Source: an uncultured Collinsella sp. (GTDB lineage Bacteria; Actinomycetota; Coriobacteriia; Coriobacteriales; Coriobacteriaceae). From it: a stretch of 33,396 nucleotides of DNA. The stretch is from the NCBI GenBank assembly GCA_900552155.1, contig URYU01000003.1, positions 1 through 33,396 of the forward strand, given 5' to 3'. The position numbers and the translations under genes were made by a program. The notes below the pieces were generated by a model. That model made no database searches and was not told the DNA's origin. It was given only the letters and a program-made list of their open reading frames with translations. Shown here piece by piece: positions 27,708 through 33,396 of the stretch. How positions within the stretch are numbered: position 1 is the stretch's first letter; the number at the start of each line of letters is the position of its first letter.

Positions 27708-28538
27708 ATGACCAACCAGGAACTGGCGAAGGTCGCCAATGAGGTCAGGAAGGGTGTCGTGACTGCGGTTCATGCCGCCAAGTCGGGGCATCCGGGTGGA
27801 TCGCTTGGCGCCGCCGAAATTATGACCTACCTCTACTTTGAGGAAATGGATGTTGACCCGGCGAATCCGAGCCGCGCTGAGCGCGATCGCTTTGTGCTCT
27901 CCAAGGGACATTGCGCTCCGGCACTCTACGCCGTGCTCGCCGAACGCGGGTTCTTTCCTAAGGAGGAGCTCGAGACGCTCCGTCATATCGGCAGTCGCCT
28001 GCAGGGCCATCCCAATATGAATGACACGCCGGGCGTCGACATGTCTACCGGATCGCTCGGTCAGGGTATCTCCGCCGCGGTTGGAATGGCACTTGCCGCA
28101 AAGCACTGGGGTGACAGTTACCGCGTCTACGCGCTGTTGGGCGACGGCGAGTGCGAGGAAGGCCAGGTGTGGGAGGCGGCTATGTTCGCCGGCAACCACG
28201 ACCTGGATAACCTCGTCGCTATCGTCGATCACAATGGCCTGCAAATTGACGGCAGTATCGACGAAGTTAACTCGGCTATGCCACTTGCCGACAAGTTCCG
28301 CGCCTTTAAGTGGCATGTGATCGAGCTCGCCGACGGTAACGACATGGCGCAGGTTGCCGCCGCCTTTGCCGAGGCTCGCAAAGTGAGCGCCTCACCTGTG
28401 GCCATTATCGCCGAGACGGTGAAGGGCAAGGGCGTTTCCTTTATGGAAAACCAGGTGGGCTGGCACGGCAAGGCACCCAACGATGAACAGTTTGAGCAGG
28501 CCATGGCCGAGCTCGCAGCAGCAGGGGAGGAGCTCTAA
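27708..28538 (+). CDS. Transketolase, N-terminal (thiamine diphosphate-binding) subunit
   Basis: This is one half of a two-gene transketolase, 276 residues. It contains KSGHPGGSLGAAEIMTYLYF, LSKGHCAPALYAVLAERG, GSLGQGISAAVGMALAAK and the ThDP/Mg motif GDGECEEGQVWEA ending in HNGLQ. Together with its partner it moves C2 units between ketose and aldose phosphates in the pentose-phosphate pathway. GAGAGGA (27694-27700) is 7 nt before ATG 27708. The frame is open upstream through the transaldolase remnant, but the Shine-Dalgarno and family start agree on 27708. The stop overlaps the start of the second subunit (TAATG). Confidence 0.93.
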   Translation: MTNQELAKVANEVRKGVVTAVHAAKSGHPGGSLGAAEIMTYLYFEEMDVDPANPSRAERDRFVLSKGHCAPALYAVLAERGFFPKEELETLRHIGSRLQGHPNMNDTPGVDMSTGSLGQGISAAVGMALAAKHWGDSYRVYALLGDGECEEGQVWEAAMFAGNHDLDNLVAIVDHNGLQIDGSIDEVNSAMPLADKFRAFKWHVIELADGNDMAQVAAAFAEARKVSASPVAIIAETVKGKGVSFMENQVGWHGKAPNDEQFEQAMAELAAAGEEL

Positions 28539-29476
28539 TGGCAGACGTCATGAAAGTCGCCACGCGCGTTAGCTATGGCGAGGCACTTGTCGAGCTGGGC
28601 AATGAGCGCGATGACTTTGTGGTTCTCGATGCCGACTTGGCCGCCGCCACGCAGACCGGTAAGTTTAAGGCTGCGCACCCTGAGCGCTTCTACGATGCCG
28701 GCATTGCCGAAAGCAACTTGATGGGACTTGCCGCCGGCATTGCGACCACGGGCCACGTTGCCTTTGCGAGCACCTTTGCCATGTTCGCCGCCGGCCGCGC
28801 GTACGAGCAAGTTCGTAATTCCATCGGCTATCCGCACCTCAACGTCAAAATCGGCGCCACGCATGCGGGCATCTCGGTCGGCGAAGACGGCGCCACGCAT
28901 CAGTGCTGCGAGGACATTGCGCTCATGCGCACGATCCCGGGTATGACGGTGATCGTTCCCGCCGATGACATCGAGGCTCGTGCTTGCGTGCGCGCCGCCT
29001 ATGAGTTTGAGGGTCCGGTCTACATGCGTTTCGGCCGCCTGGCAACACCGGTCATCAACGACCGCGAGGACTATGAGTTCAAGATTGGCCGCGGCGTGGT
29101 CGTGCGCGAGGGGTCCGATGTGACTATCGTCGCATGCGGCCTCATGGTCGCCGAGGCGCTTGAGGCTGCCGAGGCGCTCGCTGCCGATGGTATTGACGCC
29201 GAGGTCATCAACATGCACACGATCAAGCCGCTTGATGAGCGTCTGGTGGTTGCCAGCGCCAAGAAGACCGGTCGCGTGGTCACCGCCGGGGAGCATTCGA
29301 TTATCGGTGGTCTTGGCGAGGCTGTGGCCTCGGTGCTCGCGGAGCAGCATCCGGTGCCGATGCGACGCGTCGGCGTGCGTGATGTGTACGGCGAGTCCGG
29401 CCCTGCGGTCGATTTGCTGCACAAGTACGGTTTGGACGCCGACGGTATCGAAGCTACGGTCAGGTCTGTGTTGTAA
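28538..29476 (+). CDS. Transketolase, C-terminal (pyrimidine-binding) subunit
   Basis: This is the second half of the split transketolase, 312 residues. VLDADLAAATQTGKF, FYDAGIAESNLMGLAAGIA (with the catalytic glutamate in AES), VGEDGATHQCCEDIALMR and the C-terminal TAGEHSIIGGLGEAVA are typical. The start overlaps the stop of the first subunit by 1 nt, so the two are made in equal amounts by coupled translation. Split transketolases are common in Gram-positive bacteria and archaea. The 159 nt after the stop contain a short open stretch ending DPVEIAELINSGLED-stop (to 29595), perhaps a decayed gene end, which I could not identify. Confidence 0.93.
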   Translation: MADVMKVATRVSYGEALVELGNERDDFVVLDADLAAATQTGKFKAAHPERFYDAGIAESNLMGLAAGIATTGHVAFASTFAMFAAGRAYEQVRNSIGYPHLNVKIGATHAGISVGEDGATHQCCEDIALMRTIPGMTVIVPADDIEARACVRAAYEFEGPVYMRFGRLATPVINDREDYEFKIGRGVVVREGSDVTIVACGLMVAEALEAAEALAADGIDAEVINMHTIKPLDERLVVASAKKTGRVVTAGEHSIIGGLGEAVASVLAEQHPVPMRRVGVRDVYGESGPAVDLLHKYGLDADGIEATVRSVL

Positions 29477-29635
29477 GGAAGACTTCCGCGGGATTGGTAT
29501 CTGCCAACCAAGGACGATCGGGTATACCGCCGCCTCTCGCGAGCACCGATCCCGTTGAGATCGCGGAGCTCATCAATAGCGGACTCGAAGACTAGAGCGG
29601 TCATCCCGCTCAACTAATCGATCCCTCTCCAAGGA

Positions 29636-29675
29636 AAAGGGCCGCGACGCCATATAAGTGTCGCGGCCCTGTTTA
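29636..29675 (+). terminator. Intrinsic terminator of the transketolase operon
   Basis: AGGGCCGCGAC (29638-29648) and GTCGCGGCCCT (29660-29670) form a perfect 11-bp stem with an 11-nt loop, followed by GTTTACGTTT. Confidence 0.85.
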
Positions 29676-29676
29676 C

Positions 29677-29727
29677 GTTTCCCCAGATAAAACCTGCCAA
29701 AACAAACCTGTCCCTTTTTGGTAGGTT
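29677..29727 (-). repeat. REP-like hairpin repeat, copy A
   Basis: On the minus strand, AACCTACCAAAA and TTTTGGCAGGTT (11 of 12 paired, the last as G-U) flank a loop with GGGACAGG. The tail TTTTATCTGGG follows. About 44 of 51 positions match copy B at 32715-32765 in the opposite orientation. The left arm overlaps the larE stop codon (29726-29728). Confidence 0.8.
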
Positions 29728-30604
29728 ACTGATTCATGTTGCCGTGGATGTAGGGAGTGACCTCGGGGGAGATGTGGCCGCAGCCCAGCTCGCGCAGCGC
29801 AGACTCGATGGCGGCGGGCGGCGGGGTTTTGCCCTCGTCGTCGACGGCGGTTCCGCCGAGGGCGGCAATCTTGGCGACATCTGCGGGAGCGGCTTCGATA
29901 TGCATGCAGCCGCCGACCAGGCGTGCGCGGACCTGAGCCAGGTCAAGATCATGTAGGTAATCCTCGCAGGCGCGAATCAGGTCGACCTTCTCGTGCGTAA
30001 GCTCCTCGCCCGTGGGGACGCGCGTGGCAAGACAGGCTCCCGCCGGCAGGTTCCAGACGGGATAGCCCCATGCGCGCAGCAGCTCGCGCTCTTCGTCCTT
30101 GGTAAAGCCGACCTCCATAAGAGGGGAGCGTACACCGAGCTCTTCTGCCGCGCGCATGCCGGGGCGGTAGTCACCGCGATCGTTTGCATTGCTGCCATCG
30201 ATGACGGTGGGAAAGCCGAGAGACTTGGCGTGGTTCACGATGGCAGTAAAGCCAGCGTGCTTGCAGTGGTAGCAGCGATTGGCGTCGTTGCAAGCTACTT
30301 GGGGGAGCTGCAGCTGATCCACCGAAAGATTGAGCACGGGGAGCTTAAAATGCGGCCCCTCATTGGCCTGTCCATCAACGGACTGCTCAAACGAAGTCTG
30401 TTCGGGCGTGCCGATGAGCGGCGTGGTGAGATGGACGAGGAGGGCATTGGTAGGCATGATGCGGGCGCAGACCGCGGCCAAAAAGCTGCTGTCGACACCA
30501 CCGGAAAAGCCGATGGCGACGCGTCCGTATGCCAAAAGCAGCTGCTCGAGTGCTGCGAGTTTGTCCTGAAGTACCTCTGCGGGTGCGGCGGTGTCTGAAA
30601 GCAT
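29726..30604 (-). CDS. larE: ATP-dependent sacrificial sulfur transferase LarE
   Basis: LarE adenylates the precursor of the nickel-pincer cofactor and donates sulfur from its own cysteine. The protein is 292 residues. The PP-loop is SGGVDSS (34-40). The conserved NRCYHCKHAGF is at 109-119, and DGSNANDRGDYRPGMRAAEE at 136-155. The sacrificial cysteine should be C191 in PAGACLATR. AAGGAA lies 5 nt before the ATG. No larA, larB or larC is in the window, so the cofactor's user must be elsewhere or the enzyme may serve another NPN protein. It is divergent from the HAD gene and its stop codon lies within a repeat. Confidence 0.93.
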   Translation of the reverse strand: MLSDTAAPAEVLQDKLAALEQLLLAYGRVAIGFSGGVDSSFLAAVCARIMPTNALLVHLTTPLIGTPEQTSFEQSVDGQANEGPHFKLPVLNLSVDQLQLPQVACNDANRCYHCKHAGFTAIVNHAKSLGFPTVIDGSNANDRGDYRPGMRAAEELGVRSPLMEVGFTKDEERELLRAWGYPVWNLPAGACLATRVPTGEELTHEKVDLIRACEDYLHDLDLAQVRARLVGGCMHIEAAPADVAKIAALGGTAVDDEGKTPPPAAIESALRELGCGHISPEVTPYIHGNMNQ

Positions 30605-30771
30605 GAAAGTTCCTTACAGTTATTAAAGCTCGGATGAAACTATAATCCCACCGAGCTGCTTGTCATAAGACTTCCAGCTATGTAACGAAAGTGCAATATG
30701 CTATATACGTTATATACAAGCTTGTAAAGTGCGGTAGAGTGGCAGTAATGCAATCCGGTGAGGGGGCCGAT

Positions 30772-31422
30772 ATGATCAAGGCTGTTATTTTTGACATGGA
30801 TGGAACGCTGGTCGATACCGAGCGTTTGGGGATTAAGGCCTGGAAGGCAGGCGCCGCTGAGCTGGGGCTCGCGATTGATGATGCGCTGATCCATCAGTTT
30901 ATCGGTCGCACACTGCCCGATGTCATGGACATTCTTGAGGCACATTACGGCGGCAGAGAAACCGCTGTGGCGATCTATCATCGCCACAAGGAGATTCGCG
31001 ACGAGATAGTCAAGACCGAACTGGAACTAAAGGCCGGCGCCGCCGAGTGCCTAGACGAGCTGCTGGCTGCGGGCTATCACGTGGGCCTTGCGACCTCGTC
31101 GCGCCACGTTACAGCGGAGCGCAACCTTAAGATGGTCGGTCTTTTTGACAAGTTTGAGACGGTGACCTGCGGCGAGGACGTCGTGCACGGCAAGCCCGAC
31201 CCCGAGATGTATCTGCTTGCCTGCGAGCGCGCGGGCTTTGCCCCCGAGGAGTGTGCCGTGGTCGAGGATTCGCGCAACGGCTGCGTCTCGGGCATTACGG
31301 CCGGCTGCCATGTCTTTGCCGTCCCCGACATCGTGCCGCTGCCGCAGGACGTGGTGGATGGCTGCGAGGCCGTGCTCGATACGCTGTTCGATCTGACGGC
31401 GGCGGTCAAGGCCGTGCGCTAG
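30772..31422 (+). CDS. HAD-superfamily hydrolase, beta-phosphoglucomutase-like
   Basis: This is a 216-residue subfamily IA HAD phosphatase. The nucleophile is D8 and the acid/base D10 in VIFDMDGTLVDTE. Motif II is ATSSRH, motif III is GKPDPEMYL, and motif IV is VVEDSRNG. The helical cap of about 60 residues follows motif I. This set fits sugar-phosphate phosphatases and beta-phosphoglucomutases; the substrate is not evident. ATG 30772 is chosen because AGGGGG (30761-30766) is 5 nt before it and it begins the HAD fold; the frame is open 27 codons upstream. It is convergent with the LacI gene. Confidence 0.88.
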   Translation: MIKAVIFDMDGTLVDTERLGIKAWKAGAAELGLAIDDALIHQFIGRTLPDVMDILEAHYGGRETAVAIYHRHKEIRDEIVKTELELKAGAAECLDELLAAGYHVGLATSSRHVTAERNLKMVGLFDKFETVTCGEDVVHGKPDPEMYLLACERAGFAPEECAVVEDSRNGCVSGITAGCHVFAVPDIVPLPQDVVDGCEAVLDTLFDLTAAVKAVR

Positions 31423-31460
31423 ACAATTGCGGAGCTGAAACGAACAATCGGTTGACTTTG

Positions 31461-31510
31461 CGCTTAAGCAAAAGAGGCCCGGCAATGGTCGGGCCTCTTT
31501 TGCTTAAGCG
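31461..31510. terminator. Long bidirectional terminator hairpin
   Basis: A perfect 21-bp inverted repeat (31461-31481 and 31490-31510) with an 8-nt loop. The stem includes AAAAGAGGCCCG / CGGGCCTCTTTT, so a shorter GC stem followed by TTTT exists on both strands. It separates the convergent HAD and LacI genes. Confidence 0.88.
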
Positions 31511-31535
31511 GCGTTTTGGCATACTGGCCGACGTG

Positions 31536-32648
31536 CTAGAGATATGCGCCTAGGTTGATGGCCGTGGCGTCGGTCTGGGTGCTCGCCTGGGTGCTGGCGC
31601 GCTCCAAGAGGAATGGCCGCACGAGTTCCTGACGGTTGATGTCCTCGGTTGCCGTGCCCGCGGGGACGGGGCGCGCAGCGGAGCCGATGCGGACGCGTTT
31701 GGCCTTGGCGATGGGCTTGTTCTCGATCTGCTCCATGAGGAGCTGTACGCCCTTGCGGCCAATTTCGTAACCCGGCGGTGCCACCGTGGTGAGGGGGACC
31801 GACCCGCTCCATGCAAGTGGGTTGCCGTCGCAGCCGGCCACGCGGACCTGCTCGGGGACGGAGATGCCTTTGTCGATCAACGCCGAGATAACGCCCGAGG
31901 CCAATACATCGGAAAGGCCGATGACAAAATCGGGGCGCTCGTCGGAAGAGCGCTCGGCAATCTGAGCGCCGATGCTGTAGCCGTCGACTGCGGTATTCCA
32001 CTCTCCGGCGTCAATGACCTCAATTTTGATATCGGGATGCAGGGCGAGGGCCTTGTGAATGCCAAGTACGCGCAGGGTGAGCTGCATGAATGCCGCTCTT
32101 CCCACAACGGTGATATGGTGTGCGCCGCGGGCAATGGCGAGCTCGGCGATAATGCGCCCCTGTGCCTCGTTATCGGCGGCAACGTAGTAACCGGGCTCGG
32201 AGCAGTGGATGTCCAGATAGACGATCGGCACGGGCATTTTGGTCATTGCGGGGTGCCAGTCGGGGGACGCCATGGGCTGAACCATGACACCGGACATCTG
32301 CGTGCCCATAAAATAACGCAGGTAATGGTCCTCGAGAATATCGTCGTTATCGGCGTTGGCGATGAGCAGGTCGTAACCGTGCTTGCGGGCCTCGTTATGG
32401 GCGCCGCTGGCAATTTGGAGCGAGAAGCCGTGATCGAGACGGGGGAGGACCAGGCCAAAGGACTTGGTAGTGCCGCCCGCGAGCTGACGGGCACTTTGGT
32501 TGGGCAGGTAGCCAAGGCGATTGATGGTCTCGTTGATGAGTTTGAGGGTCTCGGGGCGCAGCTTTTCGGGGTGGTTGAGCGCGTTGGATACCGTGCCCAG
32601 CGAGACCCCTGCCTCGCGCGCGACGTCGCTGATTTTAACCTTTGCCAT
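31536..32648 (-). CDS. LacI-family transcriptional regulator
   Basis: This is a 370-residue repressor. The N-terminal helix-turn-helix KISDVAREAGVSLGTVSNAL (4-23) and the hinge RLGYLPNQSARQLAGG are standard. The periplasmic-binding-like domain follows (FGLVLPRLDHGFSLQIASGA, DVLASGVISALIDKG, VRVAGCDGNPLA). It ends with a Thr/Gln/Ala-rich tail of about 20 residues. ATG 32648 is preferred over the longer frame because AAAGGGG lies 5 nt before it and the helix-turn-helix begins there. The ligand and target are unknown. It could act on a distant sugar operon, as no transporter is adjacent. Confidence 0.92.
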   Translation of the reverse strand: MAKVKISDVAREAGVSLGTVSNALNHPEKLRPETLKLINETINRLGYLPNQSARQLAGGTTKSFGLVLPRLDHGFSLQIASGAHNEARKHGYDLLIANADNDDILEDHYLRYFMGTQMSGVMVQPMASPDWHPAMTKMPVPIVYLDIHCSEPGYYVAADNEAQGRIIAELAIARGAHHITVVGRAAFMQLTLRVLGIHKALALHPDIKIEVIDAGEWNTAVDGYSIGAQIAERSSDERPDFVIGLSDVLASGVISALIDKGISVPEQVRVAGCDGNPLAWSGSVPLTTVAPPGYEIGRKGVQLLMEQIENKPIAKAKRVRIGSAARPVPAGTATEDINRQELVRPFLLERASTQASTQTDATAINLGAYL

Positions 32649-32683
32649 AGCGGCCCCTTTGATGCGTTTCAAGTACAAGTCAG

Positions 32684-32714
32684 ATTGTAGCATCGCCCGT
32701 CCCGAGGGCGTCAA
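32684..32714 (-). promoter_or_regulatory. Candidate promoter of the LacI gene
   Basis: On the minus strand, TTGACG (32714-32709), a rather long 19-nt spacer and TACAAT (32689-32684). Repeat copy B begins at 32715, directly against the -35. Confidence 0.45.
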
Positions 32715-32765
32715 AACCTGCTAATTAGGGACAGGTTTATTTTGGCAGGTTTTATCTGGGCAAAC
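32715..32765 (+). repeat. REP-like hairpin repeat, copy B
   Basis: This is the second copy of the 51-nt element at 29677-29727, here on the plus strand. Arms AACCTGCTAATT and TTTTGGCAGGTT pair imperfectly (9 of 12) around a loop with GGGACAGG (32728-32735). The 21-nt segment after the loop is identical to copy A. Confidence 0.8.
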
Positions 32766-32780
32766 ATCGTTGCAAGCGCG

Positions 32781-32817
32781 ACCACCACAATGGGGACAGG
32801 TACCTTTGTGGCGGTTT
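32781..32817 (+). repeat. Hairpin repeat with GGGACAGG loop, type 2, copy 1
   Basis: ACCACCACAA (32781-32790) and TTGTGGCGGT (32806-32815) pair 9 of 10 with one G-U. The loop carries GGGACAGG (32793-32800). An inverted relative lies at 33007-33044. Confidence 0.7.
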
Positions 32818-32840
32818 GAGCTGCCCGGGCCTTCAATTGA

Positions 32841-32974
32841 CTCGATCTGTAACATCTGGACGGCAAAACCGGCTCTACCTGTTACAGATCGAGACATAGT
32901 GCAGGGGCTGAATCGTAATGTCTTGATCTGTAACACTAAGCCGGCTTCCGGAGGCCCAGATGTTACAGATCGAG
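32841..32974. repeat. Twin palindrome: four arms of a GATCTGTAACA repeat
   Basis: The 14-nt arm CTCGATCTGTAACA (32841-32854) is perfectly complementary to TGTTACAGATCGAG (32880-32893). A second pair, CTTGATCTGTAACA (32922-32935) and TGTTACAGATCGAG (32961-32974), matches 13 of 14. Both spacers are exactly 25 nt. The middle two arms also pair with each other over 18 nt (17 matches, extended by AGACAT/ATGTCT), with a 20-nt centre. The whole is therefore a palindrome of palindromes that can fold in two alternative ways. Confidence 0.85.
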
Positions 32975-32981
32975 ATCTTTC

Positions 32982-33005
32982 ACCGGGGCAGGCCGCCGCC
33001 CCGGT
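32982..33005. repeat. GC-rich hairpin inside the repeat island
   Basis: ACCGGGGC (32982-32989) and GCCCCGGT (32998-33005), a perfect 8-bp stem with loop AGGCCGCC. No U tract. Confidence 0.6.
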
Positions 33006-33006
33006 C

Positions 33007-33044
33007 CAAGCAACCATAAAGGCGCCTGTCCCAATCGCGGTGGT
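33007..33044 (-). repeat. Hairpin repeat with GGGACAGG loop, type 2, copy 2
   Basis: Read on the minus strand it gives ACCACCGCGATTGGGACAGG and on, matching about 29 of 38 positions of the copy at 32781. It is in the opposite orientation, so the two flank the twin palindrome as an inverted pair. Confidence 0.6.
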
Positions 33045-33063
33045 TTGGGCATGTGTGCATCGG

Positions 33064-33087
33064 GTGGTATCTAAGTTGAGATACCAC
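33064..33087. promoter_or_regulatory. Inverted repeat upstream of glmS
   Basis: GTGGTATC (33064-33071) and GATACCAC (33080-33087) form a perfect 8-bp inverted repeat with an 8-nt centre; a further TGGTAT follows at 33091. It lies about 110 nt before the glmS start and about 30 nt before a TACAAT -10-like hexamer (33118-33123). It may be an operator or the last member of the repeat island. Confidence 0.4.
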
Positions 33088-33197
33088 TTCTGGTATATCA
33101 GCTTGCGTTTGCGTGAGTACAATACTCGAACGTTATACGTCTCAGCGCCCCCTGTGCGTGGACGTCTTGCAGTCACGCGAACGAAGGGATTTATCCT

Positions 33198-33396
33198 ATG
33201 TGCGGAATCGTCGGCTACACCGGCTCTGATATTGCAAAGAACATCCTGGTCACGGGCCTCAAGCGTATGGAGTATCGCGGCTATGACTCCTCGGGTGTCG
33301 CGCTCGAGGTGGGCGAGGGCGCCGCGGCGCACCTCGATGTCGTCCGCCGCGTGGGGAGGGTCGCTGGCCGGGAGAGCGGGCTTTCCGGCATCGGCG
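33198..33396 (+). CDS. glmS: Glutamine-fructose-6-phosphate aminotransferase, N-terminal fragment (cut by window edge)
   Basis: GlmS makes glucosamine 6-phosphate from fructose 6-phosphate and glutamine, the first step to peptidoglycan amino sugars. Only 66 codons are inside the window. The start MCGIVGYTG has the N-terminal nucleophile cysteine (C2, exposed after Met removal), and [16 protein letters not shown] is the diagnostic glutaminase-domain stretch. AAGGGAT lies about 9 nt before the ATG. The 549-nt gap between the LacI start and this gene holds the repeat island. I see no glmS ribozyme core in the leader, though I could not fold it. Confidence 0.93.
   Translation, partial: MCGIVGYTGSDIAKNILVTGLKRMEYRGYDSSGVALEVGEGAAAHLDVVRRVGRVAGRESGLSGIG

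Noticed and set aside
29477..29595. Possible decayed gene end (DPVEIAELINSGLED and stop)
   Set aside because: The frame is short, has no start and matches no family I can name, so it is mentioned only under the transketolase subunit.
32841..32974. CRISPR array
   Set aside because: The repeats alternate in direction and form palindromes, with only four short arms. A CRISPR has direct repeats with unique spacers, and no cas genes are present.
33088..33197. glmS ribozyme in the glmS leader
   Set aside because: Only about 110 nt lie between the inverted repeat and the start codon, and I recognised no ribozyme core. The ribozyme is known mainly from Firmicutes.

Overview
The window looks like a chromosomal segment of a high-GC member of the class Coriobacteriia (Actinomycetota), most plausibly Collinsella or a close relative. 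This is an inference from three things: a 23S rRNA somewhat longer than the E. coli one, strong G/C-ending codon use with good Shine-Dalgarno sites, and the gene content. No species is proved from the sequence alone.

Layout. 1-3764: the 3' end of a 16S gene, a tRNA-free spacer, complete 23S and 5S genes and a strong terminator. 3829-12652: housekeeping and stress genes. These are a small tail-anchored protein (-), an Hsp20 chaperone, a WalJ/YycJ-like metallo-beta-lactamase-fold hydrolase (-), the tilS-hpt-ftsH cluster, a class I/II aminotransferase and a PHP-domain phosphoesterase. 12732-19027: an RlmD/RumA-type rRNA uracil methyltransferase (-), a complete polar amino acid ABC transporter (lipoprotein, permease, ATPase) behind a recognisable promoter and inverted repeat, and a divergent EF-G paralogue whose G3 and G4 GTPase motifs are degenerate. 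19157-20140: a membrane-anchored or secreted DNA/RNA endonuclease (-).

20556-29476 is a carbohydrate island. It holds a class II ketose-bisphosphate aldolase, PTS EIIA, EIIB and EIIC of the ascorbate (Ula/Sga) type, a small TPR protein, a P-loop kinase fused to deoxyribose-phosphate aldolase (DeoC), a GntR/UTRA repressor, a fructose-6-phosphate aldolase/transaldolase-like enzyme, a decayed PTS-IIB/transaldolase chimera, and a two-subunit transketolase. The genes would work together as follows (inference). The PTS imports and phosphorylates an unidentified sugar. The two aldolases cleave or form C-C bonds, and transaldolase plus transketolase feed the products into the pentose-phosphate pool and glycolysis. 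GntR senses a phosphosugar. The kinase-DeoC fusion is the most novel coding feature here.

29726-33396: LarE (-) without lactate racemase genes nearby, a beta-phosphoglucomutase-like HAD phosphatase, a LacI-family regulator (-), then a roughly 330-bp island of palindromic REP-like repeats, and the first 66 codons of glmS at the right edge. The hairpin repeats share a GGGACAGG loop core. One copy lies against the larE stop codon and three lie between lacI and glmS. No CRISPR array, insertion sequence or tRNA gene was seen.
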